A stretch of DNA of 64,000 nt from Rutpela maculata (Eukaryota > Arthropoda > Insecta > Coleoptera > Cerambycidae): the NCBI GenBank assembly GCA_936432065.2, contig OW386292.2, positions 128,895,639-128,959,638 of the forward strand, in the 5' to 3' direction. Shown piece by piece: positions 13,568 to 26,009 of the stretch (position 1 is the first letter of the stretch; every line of letters begins with the position of its first letter). Under the pieces are notes generated by a model. It had not been told where the DNA came from, searched no databases, and saw only the letters and a list, made by a program, of their open reading frames with translations. A program made the position numbers and the translations under genes.

Positions 13568-14465
13568 TATCGGAATATTAAAAAAAAATTCATTTCGTAA
13601 TGAATTTGTGTTCTAAAACTTTTTAGTTTCCTCATTGTCTTGGCCGGGATGCTGCACCACACCGGCGCCGCCTATGTGATGACCGGCCTGATTACCCAGT
13701 AAACACACACACACGTGTATTTAATGTATGTCTAACGTAATTTGGTTGAAAACACGTTATTAGGTTGATTTTTGTTGATTTTTACACGTGTAATAATTGG
13801 TTAAATAATCAACTTCACGTTTTTTCAACGTTAATTTACATTTAATTAACGTGGAACGTTGAAATTTCAGTTGAAACCGGCGACATTTTGGCGTTGATTA
13901 AACGTTGTTTCTGGTATAATTTCCCACGTGTTATTCACGTTAGTGTGTTTACTGGGTACATTGTATACAACAACTTTTTATTAGTCCTGTTGAGTCCGCT
14001 ACCCCTTACCACGAGCGGATACAGACTTCTGGACATGGAGTCGACCTTGCGTACCGTCTCGTTAACATATGTATTAAACATCAGTTGTATGTCTAGGTTC
14101 ACCCCCAACTATTTCACCCACCGTTTGATTGGAATTTCTCTACTCCCAATCGAAAATGGCGTTAAAATCCGGTTTTCGGTGAAACGGCGCGCGAACAGAA
14201 TCGATTCCGACATCTCGGCATTGATCCGAATCTTCCACTTATCGTAATAAACCGTTGCACGGGCCATGTGTGCCTTCAGCAGCATATTACTTACGCGTTG
14301 CGGGTGTAGACCTCCAGTGTCAGATGCTTTTTCCACGGCCAGCTCTATGTGGCTCTCTCCCGTGTCAGTGGAGCAAACAATTTCTTGGTTTCTTCGTTTA
14401 CAAAGAAGTTTATTAGTTAACTTCAAGATTCCACGCAAACGCAGTCACGGGTACAGCTAGTTCTA
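13568..14465 (-). pseudogene. Jockey-like LINE RT C-terminal remnant
   Basis: On the minus strand, 14438 down to about 14000 encodes a readable thumb/connection region: YYDKWKIRINAEMSESILF, then IPIKRWVK and LGVNLDIQLMF, then MSRSLYPLVV. After the MITE at 13695-13956 the same protein resumes as RPVIT.AAPVWCSIPAKTM (13690 down to 13568). This is the order in Jockey-type RT C-termini (W-I-N..K/S..LF; YLGV.LD; RP..TYA.PVW). It is truncated, has a stop and is broken by two insertions. Confidence 0.75.
13695..13956. mobile_element. MITE with CCCAGTAAACACAC inverted ends and TA flanks
   Basis: The 14-bp CCCAGTAAACACAC at 13695 is exactly inverted at the right end (..13956), and TA lies on both sides. 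It interrupts the Jockey-like frame between the KKLLYTMY and RPVIT segments, which confirms both boundaries. The inside has repeated AACGT/ACGTG motifs with inverted symmetry. A TA duplication would fit a Tc1/mariner-type mobiliser, but no transposase is present. Confidence 0.85.
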
Positions 14466-14685
14466 ACTATAAATGTTTATTGGGATGGAGTGAAAAAAAA
14501 CCAGATCGATCTGTAATATTGTTTATTTATCTAATATGAGGAGAACAAAATATTTGAAATAAACTTTGGTATGCATTTAAAATGTTATTCATTTAGACAT
14601 AGGCCAGATAGGCTTATCAGCTATCAGCAAAACAACTTCTACTAATTTAAGTTCTATAACAGATATTGAGAAAATTCTATGTACA

Positions 14686-15385
14686 GTGGTCGCGGGAACG
14701 TTAGAACCTCATTTAACTTCGTTATTTTTGGAGTTACGTAAAAAAGTACAAAAATAAAAGTTATAGAAAATCACATGTATTTTCCAAAAATTATTTCAGA
14801 ATAGCAATTGAAAGTCGCATTTCGGAGATATGAACTTTACTTTGGTTTTTTTAAATGGAACACTCCATATATATTTACACCATTTGAAAAACTTTTTAAT
14901 TATATACATATCTTAAAAAAATTGTCTAATTTACTATTTTACAATTTATCAAATTAGCCAAGGAAAACAAAAGTATGTAAATTAAAATAAACAATGTTAG
15001 TTCTGTCAAAATATCTGTTAGTATCTAATTTCATTTTATTTTAAATGGAATGGAGAATTTCAATAATTAAAATATATTTTTCGGTCTACCATGACTTAAT
15101 GTAAGAAAATATAAAAAATATCTACTATAGTTTTTAAGAAAAATACTATGCGTCGTGCATCATTGAAAAGGTTTTTCTATGGCCTTTCAAATGGTGTAAA
15201 AATATAGGGGTGTTCCCTTTAAAAAAACCAAAGTAAAGTTCACGTCTCCGAAATTCGACTTTTAATTGTTTCTGAAATGATTTTTGGAAACTACATGTGA
15301 TTCCTCATATCTTTTATTTTCAAACTTTTTTACGTAATTCCAAAAATAACGAAGTTAAATGAGGTTCTAACGTTCGCGTGGCCAC
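14686..15385. mobile_element. MITE with about 210-bp terminal inverted repeats
   Basis: The left arm (14686-14895) starts GTGGTCGCGGGAACGTTAG. The right arm (15184-15385) is its inverted copy with mild divergence, ending in the complement of GTGGCCACGCGAACGTTAG. Sequence TGTACA lies at both flanks (14680-14685, 15388-15393), a possible target duplication. The core is AT-rich with no frame. Confidence 0.85.
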
Positions 15386-16119
15386 CTTGTACAGTTGACT
15401 ATAATAAGGAACTCTAGTCTAGTTAAAATGAAAAACAGGTTATCAAATAAATTAAAAATGTTCTAATAGTACATACTAATAATAATATTTTTTTGTTTTT
15501 ATGTGCCTTTGGTATTTTTCAAAAAATTTGCCGCCCCTAGATTTTGCCGCCCTGGACTATAGCCCCTATCACCTCCTTAAATCCGCCACTGCTCAAAATA
15601 ACATTTGATTTTAATAATATTTTATCCTGGTATTGCTTGTCTGGTGAAGCAACTTTTGCAACCCCAAGCATTTCTGATTATCTCTGCTTCTGCCACAAAT
15701 CTAGCGAAACAATCCTTAGTATAGGCAACCCAGCAAACAATTTATTGTAATAAAAGTTTCATAATACAGAAAATATAAAATGTGCGTTTGATCTAAACTT
15801 GTGGCCACGACCCAGACACAGATTAAATTCTTACCGCAGAGCCGGGCACTAAGGATACAATATTAAAATCGTTTTTACCTAAAGAAAAGTTTGTAAGTAT
15901 ATTGACATTGAATTAAATATAATTAAACAGGTTATAAGAAATAATTGATACAAAGAGATACAAATAACGGAGGCTGTTTAGTTGTAATGGTTTTTGTCTT
16001 TTGTGCCATATTTATGTGTATACAGAGAGGGCAGTGGGCCATCGAAAATGAAACAGGTGTTTTCTGCTTGGATGAAAATTTTTTGAAAAACGCTCGAACT
16101 CGTCAATTTTCGGAGGGGG
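15386..16119. other. No gene; hAT-like end at 15535-15591 and CCCAGCAAACA motif at 15729
   Basis: Sequence ending ATCCGCCACTG at 15591, preceded by two TTGCCGCCC blocks, is the inverse of a CAGTGGCGGAT hAT terminus. I cannot find its partner end. At about 15729 CCCAGCAAACAATT is another copy of the recurring ACCCAGYAAACA motif. Confidence 0.45.
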
Positions 16120-16178
16120 ATCCCACACAACACAATCGGGATATGGGATGACAAATTGACGTACCTGGATATCCCAGC

Positions 16179-16327
16179 CAAGGGAGGACTTAGCTATCTG
16201 TCATAGGGGGTGGGGGTAAACTCCCAGATGAGTACGATTTTTTAATAAATGCAGCACAAATACATTAATTAAATAACAAAAGTCGTTGTCTTTGTAAATC
16301 ATAGACCTCCCCGTAAATCCGCCCTTG
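16179..16327. mobile_element. 149-bp hAT MITE with perfect 8-bp target duplication
   Basis: The flanks ATCCCAGC (16171-16178 and 16328-16335) are identical. The ends are CAAGGGAGGACTTAG and the inverse of CAAGGGCGGATTTAC. It is inserted in the left sub-terminal zone of the 5.5-kb element. Confidence 0.9.
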
Positions 16328-17910
16328 ATCCCAGCACGTAAAATAAATAGAAAAACGGATGTACCTTTTAGGATATCTTATTTTAGGACGTCCTCAAGAC
16401 AGCCCATTTTAGTACGTCCCAGGATATAATTTTATGGATGTCAATGAGCTATCCTGAATAGGTTTCATTTTGGCATTAACTATGTCGACTAACATTGGGA
16501 TTAAGAACGGATATGCGATGAAGAGCCCTAAATTTCCTTAAAATGTACCCTAATATTAGGTCTCTAATATATTTAAATAAAACGCCATTTTGATTTCCGG
16601 CCGGCCAAACACTGGCCAAAGCAAATACCCCAAGCACACAGCAGCCATGCATTATTAGTTTTTATTTCTCAACTATTTAAATAATAATTACTGTTAATGG
16701 CTGTTTAAAATATTTTAAACTTGTATCTTCGTGTTTTATTGATTTAATTCAGCTTTATTTGAGTGTCTTCATTCTAGACTATAAAAAGTGAGTACAAACG
16801 TATAAAAATATAACATATAATCTAGTAAATTTCATGTTATGAAGAATTTATCTGATTATGATTGAATATTTAATTAGTTATTAATGTCGTGTTCGAAACC
16901 ACGAAAATTTAATACGATTTTTTACACTTTCAGAACACCAAAGGAAGCTAAAAAAATGAGAATTTATACACATTCCCGTATTTTAGAAACCTACAAGATG
17001 AAATATTAATTTGGCTCAAGAATTGAACACTGAAATCAGCTTGGAGAGATGAGAGAAATGTGAATCACGTGAAAGTATTGTCAATAATCCTGATGAAATT
17101 GAATTTGAGAATGACGACAAATAATGTACTTAGTTAATAATTTTAAAACCATATCTAGGAACTAATTGTGGATGAAAATAAGTAGGTAAGTAAATATTGT
17201 GCTTTGAGATAATTATTTGAAACTTTTATTACACTTTAAAACGAAAGATATGACACGATATCAGACCGAACACAGAAAATATTGAAAATACAGAAATCCA
17301 TTACAATCTTTTATCTTGAAATTCGCTAGAGTGTACTGTATGAATTTTAATTTATAATTCGGTAAATTATTATTATTCACTGAGTGCTATACTAGTGGAC
17401 TAAAAAACAGGGGAAAAGTCGCTTCCTTCTCGAGTTTTTTTTTAATCTTAGAACAAACCTAGATATATACCATTTCGTTAAGTAGGTCGATCTAATGCCA
17501 TAACTCAAAAACGATTGGTGCTATCCACATGAACATTTTTTTTTATAAAACACACACTTAAGCGCTTCTATCTGTGTATAGTATTGTTAACTAAAACATT
17601 TTTAAGTTTGTTGAAAACTTAGATAACCTTGAAAGTTCAGAAAATACGCAGTCAAATTTTCACTAAGCTACAAACTTTTTTGTTTTTGGAAATTTTGTAT
17701 AATATGCTGCGAAGAAAATAAAGCCAAAAGACCAAAAAAGTTTTTGATAGCATAATTTTTATTGTGTCTTTTATAGTTTAGGTACAGTTTTTTTTTTTAG
17801 AGCGCGCGAATTGCAGAAATTGAGTTTAATACGCCCTCGTCCACTAAAACTAACTAGTCTCAGGGCGGTGTACTATCAACGTTATTCGTTTTCGTCGAAG
17901 GTCAAATTAT

Positions 17911-18579
17911 AAAACCGCTGCCCAAGGAATCACTACTTCCACATCCAGATCTTCTGTCAAGTCTCTCAGAACGAAAAAAAATTGAATGTGGAAATCATTT
18001 TTTATGGAACTTTAATAATATAATATTTGAAATACCAAAAACCTATAAAACGATATGCCACATCGGTAGTGAGGCTGAGGGTGATGGAAGGGGGGTGGTA
18101 GTAGTGGTGGATAAAGTAAAAAAAAAATTTGAGGCCTTTGGTTCTTGTACACACACTAAATGACAATTTTATTTTCTTCGCCCCCTTGAATAATGGGGTG
18201 GGAGTTGGTAATGGGAGTGGTTAATGCCAAAAAAAAATTTTGAGAGCTTAGCTTCTCTTATGTATACTAAATACCAGTTTTATGGACTCTTACTTGCTTG
18301 ATTTGCCTATTTACCTCCATTTACCCCCAACCCTTTAACGGAATAATCTAGTTCCAGATCTCGTTAAAATACATGGTACGTGTATCAAATTTCAAGTCAA
18401 TATCTTAAACGGTTCCAGAGTAATTGTGCGCACAAAAAAGTTACAGACAAACCGACAGACAGATTTTTTTTGATCAAACTTGAAATCTCGACGTTTCATG
18501 ACATTCTAAGCCTATTTGGACAATAAAAATTTTCAAAAATATTTTTGTCCATACTATATTTCCACTGAATGTGGAAGTA
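17911..18579 (-). mobile_element. TCTG-microsatellite element, copy B
   Basis: Minus-orientation copy. Reading on + it starts AAAACCGCTGCCCAAGGAAT and ends TGAATGTGGAAGT. The order of blocks matches copy A inverted; the microsatellite is reduced to a few ACAGAC units near 18445. Confidence 0.85.
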
Positions 18580-18885
18580 AAATGTGTAACGATATTCTTT
18601 CTCTTATTACCGCTTGTATTATATTGTAGAACGTATGGTCATTGTGCGAATTGTGCGTGGATTATCTACTTAAAAAATATTTAAGATAAATAAGCAATCT
18701 AAGTTTCATTGTAAAATGGAGTGAACTTTATGTGGCGTGGTAATAGAGGAAAACGATAAACTTGTGCACAAGCCATGGAAACAGAGTTTAGAGACTATAA
18801 TTAGGAAATTAAAAAAGACTTAATTTAAGATGTTTTTTTCTTTTTTGTTACCTAATTTAGGCGAAAATAACACGTTTACTCAATT

Positions 18886-19474
18886 CACAGGTCTACAAAA
18901 AAAAAAAAATTCTTCTCCAAGGACTAAACCTATCATAAGTATTTTTGTGTGCTGAATCCGAATTTTCAATTAAAAAAAATTTCTACCGCGTAGATTTAGA
19001 GTAAATTTCGGTTTTTATTGTCAAAAAACCGTATTTTGACGATAAAAACCGGGATTTACTCGAAATCTACGGGGAAAAATTTTTTTTAATTGAAAATTTG
19101 GATTCAGCATACAAAAATACATAAGGAATGATAGATTTATCATTGTCATTGGAACAGAATTTCTTTTTTTTATAGACCTGTGTGCAAGTGCACCTGTGCC
19201 ACAGATCTACAAGAAAAAAAGTTCTGTTCCAAGGACTAAACTTATCATTCCTTATGTATTTTTGTGTGCTGCTATCCGAATTTTCAATATAAAATTTTTT
19301 TTACCGCGTAGATTTCGAGTAAATCCCGGTTTTTATCGTCAAAATACGATTTTTTGACAATGTTTGACGTTTGCTCGAAATCTAAGTGGAAAATTCGGAT
19401 TCAGCACACAAAAATACTTTAGGCATGATAGGTTTAGTCCTTGGAGCAGATTTTTTTTTTTTTGTCGACCTGTG
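18886..19474. repeat. Two tandem foldback elements with CACAGGTCTAC ends
   Basis: Two successive palindromes (18886-19183 and 19200-19474), each with ends of the CACAGRTCTACAA type and the inverse GACCTGTG. The arms contain TCCAAGGACTAAAC, TTTTTGTGTGCTG and GTAGATTTCGAGTAAAT. They are similar to each other, so either one foldback was duplicated in tandem or two inserted side by side. Confidence 0.8.
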
Positions 19475-21705
19475 TTATTAACTAGGGTAAAAATGCAATG
19501 CATGGGAGTTTCGGATAGGGACTCTGACACAGGAAATGTCGGATACAAATATTAAGATTGCCACGTGCTTTAAGAAACTGTTTTTTATTTAGCTCCAATA
19601 ATAACGCAAAAAAAGGAAAACTCGATAGTTTACTTTTTATCAGAACACTCCAAAATTATTACTTTTCCTAAACTTCTGTTTATGGAATTTTATTAACCCC
19701 CTAGTTGTGCAACATTTTTTCCATTTTACTATAATATTAGTTTTCACCGTTTCCGAGATCCCAATGCAATGCATACTCCATTTAAGATTTTTAATTCCTT
19801 TTTGCCTTCAACCTTAGTCCTTAATGTGTCACTGGAAAAAATAAGTTATCCTTTCAGATCCTAAAACGTGATAAAACAGTCCTAAACATACAAAAATAAT
19901 GAAAAGTTCCGTTACACACAATACATAATCAGTATTATCGTTATTCCTCCATACTAAAAAATTCGCAACTAGCAAACTATTGCTAATAATGAAAATATTT
20001 TTTTTCTAAAAACTTTTTTAGTCTATTGACTTCATTTTCTTCACAGCATGTTATACAAAATTTTTAAAAACAAAAAAGTTCCTCGCTTAGTGAAAATTTG
20101 ATGGCGTATTCTCTAAACTTTCAGGGTCATCTACGTTTTTGGCATGTTCACATTTGTTTTTATTAGCAATCCTATGAATAGAAAGAAGCGCTTAAGTGTG
20201 TGTTTTATAACAAAAAAAAGTTCACATCGATAGCTCAATTCATTTTTGAGATATGGCAATGGATGTACAAAAAAACATGATTTAAAAAAAAATTAAATTT
20301 TACACTTTTTTTTAAATAAGGATATCTGTGACCACTAAAAAATGTCGTATATTGTGTTTTAATGTGTAAAATGATGTTGTTGGTAATACCCACTGTGTCT
20401 GATCTTGTTCTAAGCTCATAAAAAAAAAACGACACAATTTTACCTCTTTTTCGCTCCTCTATACCTATATCCTACAATAATTTGTATTATTTTTATCTTG
20501 CTCACTTTTCATATATTTTTTTAATAATAGTGGTTCAAATAATAATAACTATGTTTATTTAAGCTGCACCCATGAATGAGTATATTATGGAAAACGAAGC
20601 AGAGAAGCTGTTAAAAGGTTATCCGAGAAGTGCAAAAGAGAGGAGTGAGGCAAAGAAGAGAATAGAGAAGTAGGAGTGCGCTACATGCTAAAAATTCATG
20701 TTCTGCTATTATTAAATTTGCAAAAGCAATATACCTAGGTTTTATTTTAAATTTTTCTAAGAAGTTTGCTTTTTAACATTACGAATGTTTTTAAATATTG
20801 AATGTGTTTAGCTTATATCTATTATTAAAATATTATTATTATTTAAGTAGTACTTAATTCCATACATATAAAATACTTTTGTTTATTTATAAAATTGTAG
20901 TGTCTTTGACGATGGTTAATAAACCGAATCAAGAAAATAATATTTTATTTTTTAACTGACCATAAACCCAAGAAATTACGTATAAGTTATAAGGAAAAAA
21001 TAGGCAAGTGCAAATATTTCAAATGTGCATATTTGACAAAAATTCAAAAAATTTTTACATTATTGTCTAAATATTGGTTGTGGCATTTTCTTAATGTTTA
21101 TGTGTTTCTACAAAATCTACAAAATAATGCAATTATCCAGTATTTTACTCGAAAATAACCTCTACGCTCTTTTGACGTAAAAGTCACAGGCGTAGAGGTT
21201 TTTTTTCAGTAAAATACTAGATAATTCTATTATTCTGTTGATTTTACGGACATTGTTTTAGAAGAAAACGTGGCAGAGGATCCCACCAAGAAACAGAAAA
21301 ATTAAGTATAACATTGTTGAATTCGAATTTAAAATGGTTTAATATCAAAATTAAGATATCTTGGATATCTATTTACAGTCTGTAGGATATTCTGGGACAT
21401 TTCAGCATGTAGTTTGTACAGCCTATTCATAATACTTAGGACATCCCGAAACATCTTGGGATGTCCTGGTACGTCCTTAGTACAAGCGCAGGTATATCCT
21501 TCAGGACGTCCCTCGTACTACTTTTATCTGATACCGAGTTGTGACATTGGGATGACCAAAAGACTGCCGAAAAGCATACATACCGGGATATTAGGATGTC
21601 CATAGGCAACCCCAAATACTAAATGGGATTTGCCATAGTACGTCCCTCGGACAGCCTTGTATTGTGTGGGATACTTTTATTGAATATTGTTGATCGCGCC
21701 ACTCC

Positions 21706-21782
21706 TAAAAACCGCTGCCCAAGGAATCACTACTTCCACATCCAAATTTTCCATCCAAGTCTCTCACAACGAAAAAAATTCA
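21706..21782 (-). mobile_element. TCTG-element end fragment, copy C
   Basis: Only the AAAACCGCTGCCCAAGGAAT..CATCC..CTCTCACAACGAAAAAA end is present, 34 bp beyond the right terminus of the 5.5-kb element. Confidence 0.75.
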
Positions 21783-22019
21783 GAAAAACAAGTTTTTTTA
21801 AGTTATGCTGTATATTAAATATTTTATTACACAAATCGCACTTAAAAGATTTGTTTTTATGAATTTTAGCGTGGCGGGTTACCCCGCAAGACCAAGTGAA
21901 TGTTGCATTAAAAACATTACATGTAAACATGTCTACCCTTTCACAGTATGATATCAAATATTAATATCCATATTTTAATATTGTTTTATCCCCACCTCGT
22001 CCTAACTTGTCTTCTCTGT

Positions 22020-22250
22020 CCCACTTTGTTCCGCCTAGTCCCACCTTCCCCTAATTACCTTTAGTTACCCACTAATTAATTTTAATTACCCTTAATTACC
22101 CCCACTAATTCCAACTTTGTCCCACATTATCCCACCTTCCCCTAGTTACCCTTAATCGTCTTTAATTACTTTTAATCACCCGATAATTACCTTTAATTAC
22201 CCTTAATTACCCGCTAATTACCCTTAATTACTTTTAAATACCTAAACTAA
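22020..22250. repeat. Degenerate TTAATTACCC minisatellite
   Basis: Sequence built from variants of CTTAATTACC and CCCACCTTCCCC units, about 10 bp each, with the purest run at 22160-22245. Not a known telomeric unit of insects (TTAGG). Confidence 0.75.
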
Positions 22251-23099
22251 ACCCTCTTGGTGGGTGAAATCTTTACTTCAGCAAACAGTTTGCGTTCAAA
22301 TAAATATGTTGATTACGTATTCTGAGAAACCAAAGATACCAAGTTTTTTAATTAATAAATATTGATCGAATTCTTTTTGGATATTCATTTACATTGTCCC
22401 AACTTAACCTTGCTTGTCTAGAGTTTCCGACACAAACTGTGTTAGGCAGGTCAGATTAGTAATTACAGACTTTTTTCTAAAAATCCGTGTGGAGAAATAG
22501 AAAGTTTTACATTGGGATATATGTCAGAGTAAATCACAGTTTCAAATAATTCCGCAAAGTTGCATCAGTTGCAAAATATCGTCCCCTCCTTGAGCTGTCA
22601 CCAAGCTAGTAGAAGTAAAATTTTAAAGGAAGTAAATATTATGACTCAACTAGTATTGTCCCTGTAATTATCATAGATTGGATAAATCCAGTAAGCACAT
22701 CAAATAAAACGATCGTAAAATGAGAATTAAGTTTTAATTATGTTGCAGATAAGATTATTAGAAACTCACTTGAATTACTGAATTAAGGAAAATTCTCTGT
22801 CACCGGGCAAAGTACATTAAAATAAAATAAATTTTAAAATTAGGACTCCGTTTGGTGCTTCACCATGATGAGCACTATATAAGAACTTGCTCTAAATAAT
22901 TCTCTAATGTTGTACTGAAAACTGTATCTAAATTGGTGCACTAATTAAGTATATTATTATTAGAAACGCGAGTAGATCTGAAGATTCGCAGTACTCAGAT
23001 TCCTCGGCCCATTGTACGTTCGTGACATTTAGTCCTTTAGTCCTTTCAGGGACTAGATCCTGTAGTTCCCCCGACTAGATACTGTAGTTCCCCCGACTA
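22251..23099. other. Stretch without a supported gene
   Basis: AT-rich anonymous sequence. A short duplicated phrase about ACTAGATMCTGTAGTTCCCC lies at 23048-23095. No frame, no clear terminal repeats. Confidence 0.4.
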
Positions 23100-23312
23100 A
23101 TTATGCAACTTCAGGTTCGGACTTCAGCCCTGTGTTATTGTAGTCCATATCTGGCGAGGAGGTCTGACATCTATTTATTTACCATTTATACGTACTTAAC
23201 ATGCTGGTCTCTACTGAGACTGAAAAAGTTTTCACTCTAAAAAATGGACTTAATCATGCAACTTCCGGTTCGTACTTCCGGTTCGTATTGTGGTCCATAT
23301 CTAGGGAGGAGG
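23100..23312 (+). repeat. Direct duplication
   Basis: Two similar blocks (about 23103-23165 and 23253-23311) share ATGCAACTTC, GGTTCG, GTCCATATCT and GGAGG. They may be two short interspersed repeat copies. Confidence 0.55.
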
Positions 23313-23639
23313 CTTATTAGTTTGTTGGATTTCTAATTTTGAAAATTCGTGTCACACTCGAGCTGTTCTTCAGCCACATCATAATTCGCTTCGAATTTGA
23401 TATACCACGGATAGACAACTTCAAAGCTCCATAACTTAAAAACTATTAATTTTTCGGCCTTGCTCCCATGGAGATTTTTATTCAGGATGATTTCATAAAT
23501 AACATTTTTCAATTTTAACCAAATCTACCGGGCATTATTTTACATAAGAAACGTGATGGAATTAGAAGATGCATTTTATCGCATTCCCAGTGGTCTCGAC
23601 TAACGAACATAACTGTATATGGAATAGTGAACTTATAGA

Positions 23640-23750
23640 CGGGGAGGCAGTGGTTGTGCGACGACCTGTTCCCTTACAGGTAGAGCCAAGGCTTTTGTGT
23701 GTCCCAGCCCTTGACCCATCGCATTCCACATTCGACTCTTAAACAGTCTC
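23640..23750 (-). pseudogene. LINE fragment, downstream part (left of the palindrome)
   Basis: On the minus strand this encodes a segment with RLFKSRMWNAMGQGLGHTK, which fits the (A)xRL..W......GH region that follows the RT connection domain in one class of insect LINEs. Its upstream part is at 26431-26800, on the other side of the palindrome. Confidence 0.5.
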
Positions 23751-24150
23751 CCTGGGTCCCTATTCTCGAAATCGGGGAACAGCGTTCTCATGAGAAAAGT
23801 GGGCGGAGTTCTCTTACAAAGCATTAAATCGTATTCTGGAGCAAATGTGATCGTTCACATCACACGTTTGTAGGAGAATACTCTTCCCTTGCTATTTTTC
23901 CTAGGAAAATATCGCTGGAGTTTGCGCAATGATTCTGTTTTGGGCATTCTTAACCTCGTTTTTTTTAGAATATGTGGTTATCAATAATTATCATTAGACG
24001 AAGAATTTATTGATTTTTTTAGCGTTAGCTGAGTTAATGCTATAAGTTCATTTAATAAAGCCGAAGGAAGCGCTGCTGTTTAGAATACAAATATATGCCT
24101 TAGGTTTCAGTGTCTACTCAAGCATAGGGTATACACTATACCCCTATATA

Positions 24151-24336
24151 GAGCATCAAAAACAATTAAGCTTGTTGTGTGCTTCATGCTTCATAACATG
24201 TATAAAAGCAAATATACCTGTTAATGCCGAACAGGTAGAATTTGGGATATATCAAGAACAAAACGTTGAAGAAAGGCCTCACAACAGAGTCAATCCTGAT
24301 TTGTCAGAAAATTTTATTCTTGAAAACACACTTTGA
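24151..24336 (+). pseudogene. PIF/Harbinger transposase C-terminus, left arm
   Basis: Reading + from 24151, the frame shows LVVCFMLHNMYK, which matches the (C)xxLHNM motif near the C-terminus of PIF/Harbinger DDE nucleases. A frameshift follows and the next frame gives IPVNAEQVEFGIYQE and ends at a stop near 24336. The catalytic DDE residues are not present. Confidence 0.6.
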
Positions 24337-24691
24337 CATGGACAAAATTTAGGTTGCGTGTACAGGGTAATATGCAAAGAATAAAATAATGTGATGGCAC
24401 CAAATCAAAAATATTTAAAATAAAAATATTTAGAGATCAGAATTAAAAGCGTTAAATATATATAATGTAGAAAACGCGGATGTTTTATTGCCCGATGCAC
24501 ACTTTCTGTGAAAATCACATGCCTAAATATTGAAAGAAAAATCTGGGTTTTCTCAATTTTTAAAATGATTTTCTCAAATGTGTATCGAGCAGAAATTCAT
24601 TTGGTTGTTTTAAGATTTTTTGATTTTAAATGTTTTTTTATTAGGTGACAACTTTTTATTTCTAGCACACAACCTAAATTTTGTCCATGTC
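24335..24691. mobile_element. Small MITE in left palindrome arm
   Basis: Inverted ends GACATGGACAAAATTTAGG at 24335 and its inverse ending at 24691, 357 bp. The same MITE is in the right arm at 25469-25812. Confidence 0.8.
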
Positions 24692-25468
24692 AAAAGCATT
24701 TTTTTTTCTACCCACCAACTTTTATCATGATAAAATGTTCAATATTTGTGTATTTGAGCTTTATGCAGATTTGATTTTTTAAAACGTTTATTACTATGAT
24801 TTTTTCCCAAAAAAAATAAATTTATTATGGAATATCTGTTTTCTTTTATTATTATAGTTTTATATATAAAAAAAAATAATAGGCAATAAAAAGGGAACAA
24901 TTTATGAAAATACTTTAAACTAGGTACACTGAATTATCACAATTACAGTTTATTGGTAAATTTGAGTATAGTATAATAGAAAACTCTATGCACGAATTTC
25001 TCTAGTGTGGTGACACAACCACCCTAAAAACAAGAAATAACCTCTTACACGACAATAACAAACATTATGCATAAACTAGTAACTGTTATGCTAATAACAA
25101 AATCGTTGAAAACACGTTGGTAATACGAAAAAGTTTCACTTTTTTAATAACTCATCCTACAAACGGCAAATAGTTAACAGTTTTTAATTTAAATTTATCA
25201 ATGAACTGTAATTGTGATAATTCAGTGTACCTAATTTAAAGTATTTTCATAAATTCTTCCCTTTTTATTACCTATTATTTTTTTATGGTATTTATATGTA
25301 ACTAATAATAAAAGAAAACAGATATTCCATAATAAATCTATTTTTTTTGGGGGGGAAAATCATAGTAATAAATGTTTTACAAAAAAAATAAAATCTGCAT
25401 GAAGCACAAATACACAAATATTGAACATTGTATCATGATAAAAGTTGGTGCGTAGAGAAAAAGCTTTT

Positions 25469-25812
25469 GACATGGACAAAATTTAGGTTGTGTGCTAGAA
25501 ATAAAAAGTTGTGTCGCCTAATCAAAAAACATTTAAAATCAAAAAATCTTAAAACAACCAAATGAATTTCTGCTCGATACACATTTGAGAAAATCATTTT
25601 AAAAATTGAGAAAACCCAGTTTTTTCTTTCAATATTTAGGTATGTGATTTTCACAGAAAGTGTGCATCGGGCAATAAAACATCAGCATTTTCTACATTAT
25701 ATATATTTAACGCTTTTAATTCTGATCTCTAAATATTTTTGATTTGGTGCCATCACATTATTTTATTCTTTGCATATTACCCTGTACACGCAACCTAAAT
25801 TTTGCCCATGTC
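25469..25812. mobile_element. Small MITE in right palindrome arm
   Basis: Inverted-arm counterpart of 24335-24691, with the same ends (one base differs at the 25791-25812 end). Confidence 0.8.
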
Positions 25813-26009
25813 AGTGTTTTTTCAAGAATAAAATTTTCTGACAAATCAGTAATAAGTCAAATCAAGATTGAGTCTGTTGTGAGGCCTTTCTTCAACGACT
25901 TGTTCTATATATCCCAAATTCTACCTGTTCGGCATCAAAAGGTATATTGCTTTTATACATGTTATGAAGCATGAAGCACACAACAAGCCTTAATTGTTTT
26001 TGATGCTCT
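25812..26009 (-). pseudogene. PIF/Harbinger transposase C-terminus, right arm
   Basis: Inverted counterpart of 24151-24336 with small differences; the open frame on the opposite strand at 25744-25974 is a shadow. Confidence 0.55.

Larger units (their letters stand above)
17400..20440. repeat. Long inverted arms inside the 5.5-kb element
   Basis: The left arm (about 17400-17760) and right arm (about 19980-20440) are diverged inverted copies. Shared blocks include CTTAGAACAA, ACACACACTTAAGCGCTTC, TTTTCACTAAGC, and TTTTTGGAAATTTTGTATAA. Between them lie TCTG-element copy B and a tandem pair of foldbacks. The arms are too diverged for exact ends. Confidence 0.65.
16120..21672. mobile_element. 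Large (5.5-kb) TIR element with GGACGTCC-rich ends
   Basis: The left end is ATCCCACACAACACAA (16120) and the right end is the inverse of ATCCCACACAATACAA (21672), one mismatch in 16. Both sub-terminal zones (16340-16450 and 21360-21650) carry many short palindromes of the type GGACGTCC, GGACATCC and GGATATCC, probable transposase-binding repeats. Possible degenerate coding pieces exist (near 16990-17125 and 20590-20672, + strand), but I recognise no catalytic motif. It contains at least three later insertions. Superfamily unknown, no clear target duplication. Confidence 0.6.

Noticed and set aside
22020..22250. Telomere-like repeat
   Set aside because: The unit is not TTAGG or a known variant and is too irregular.
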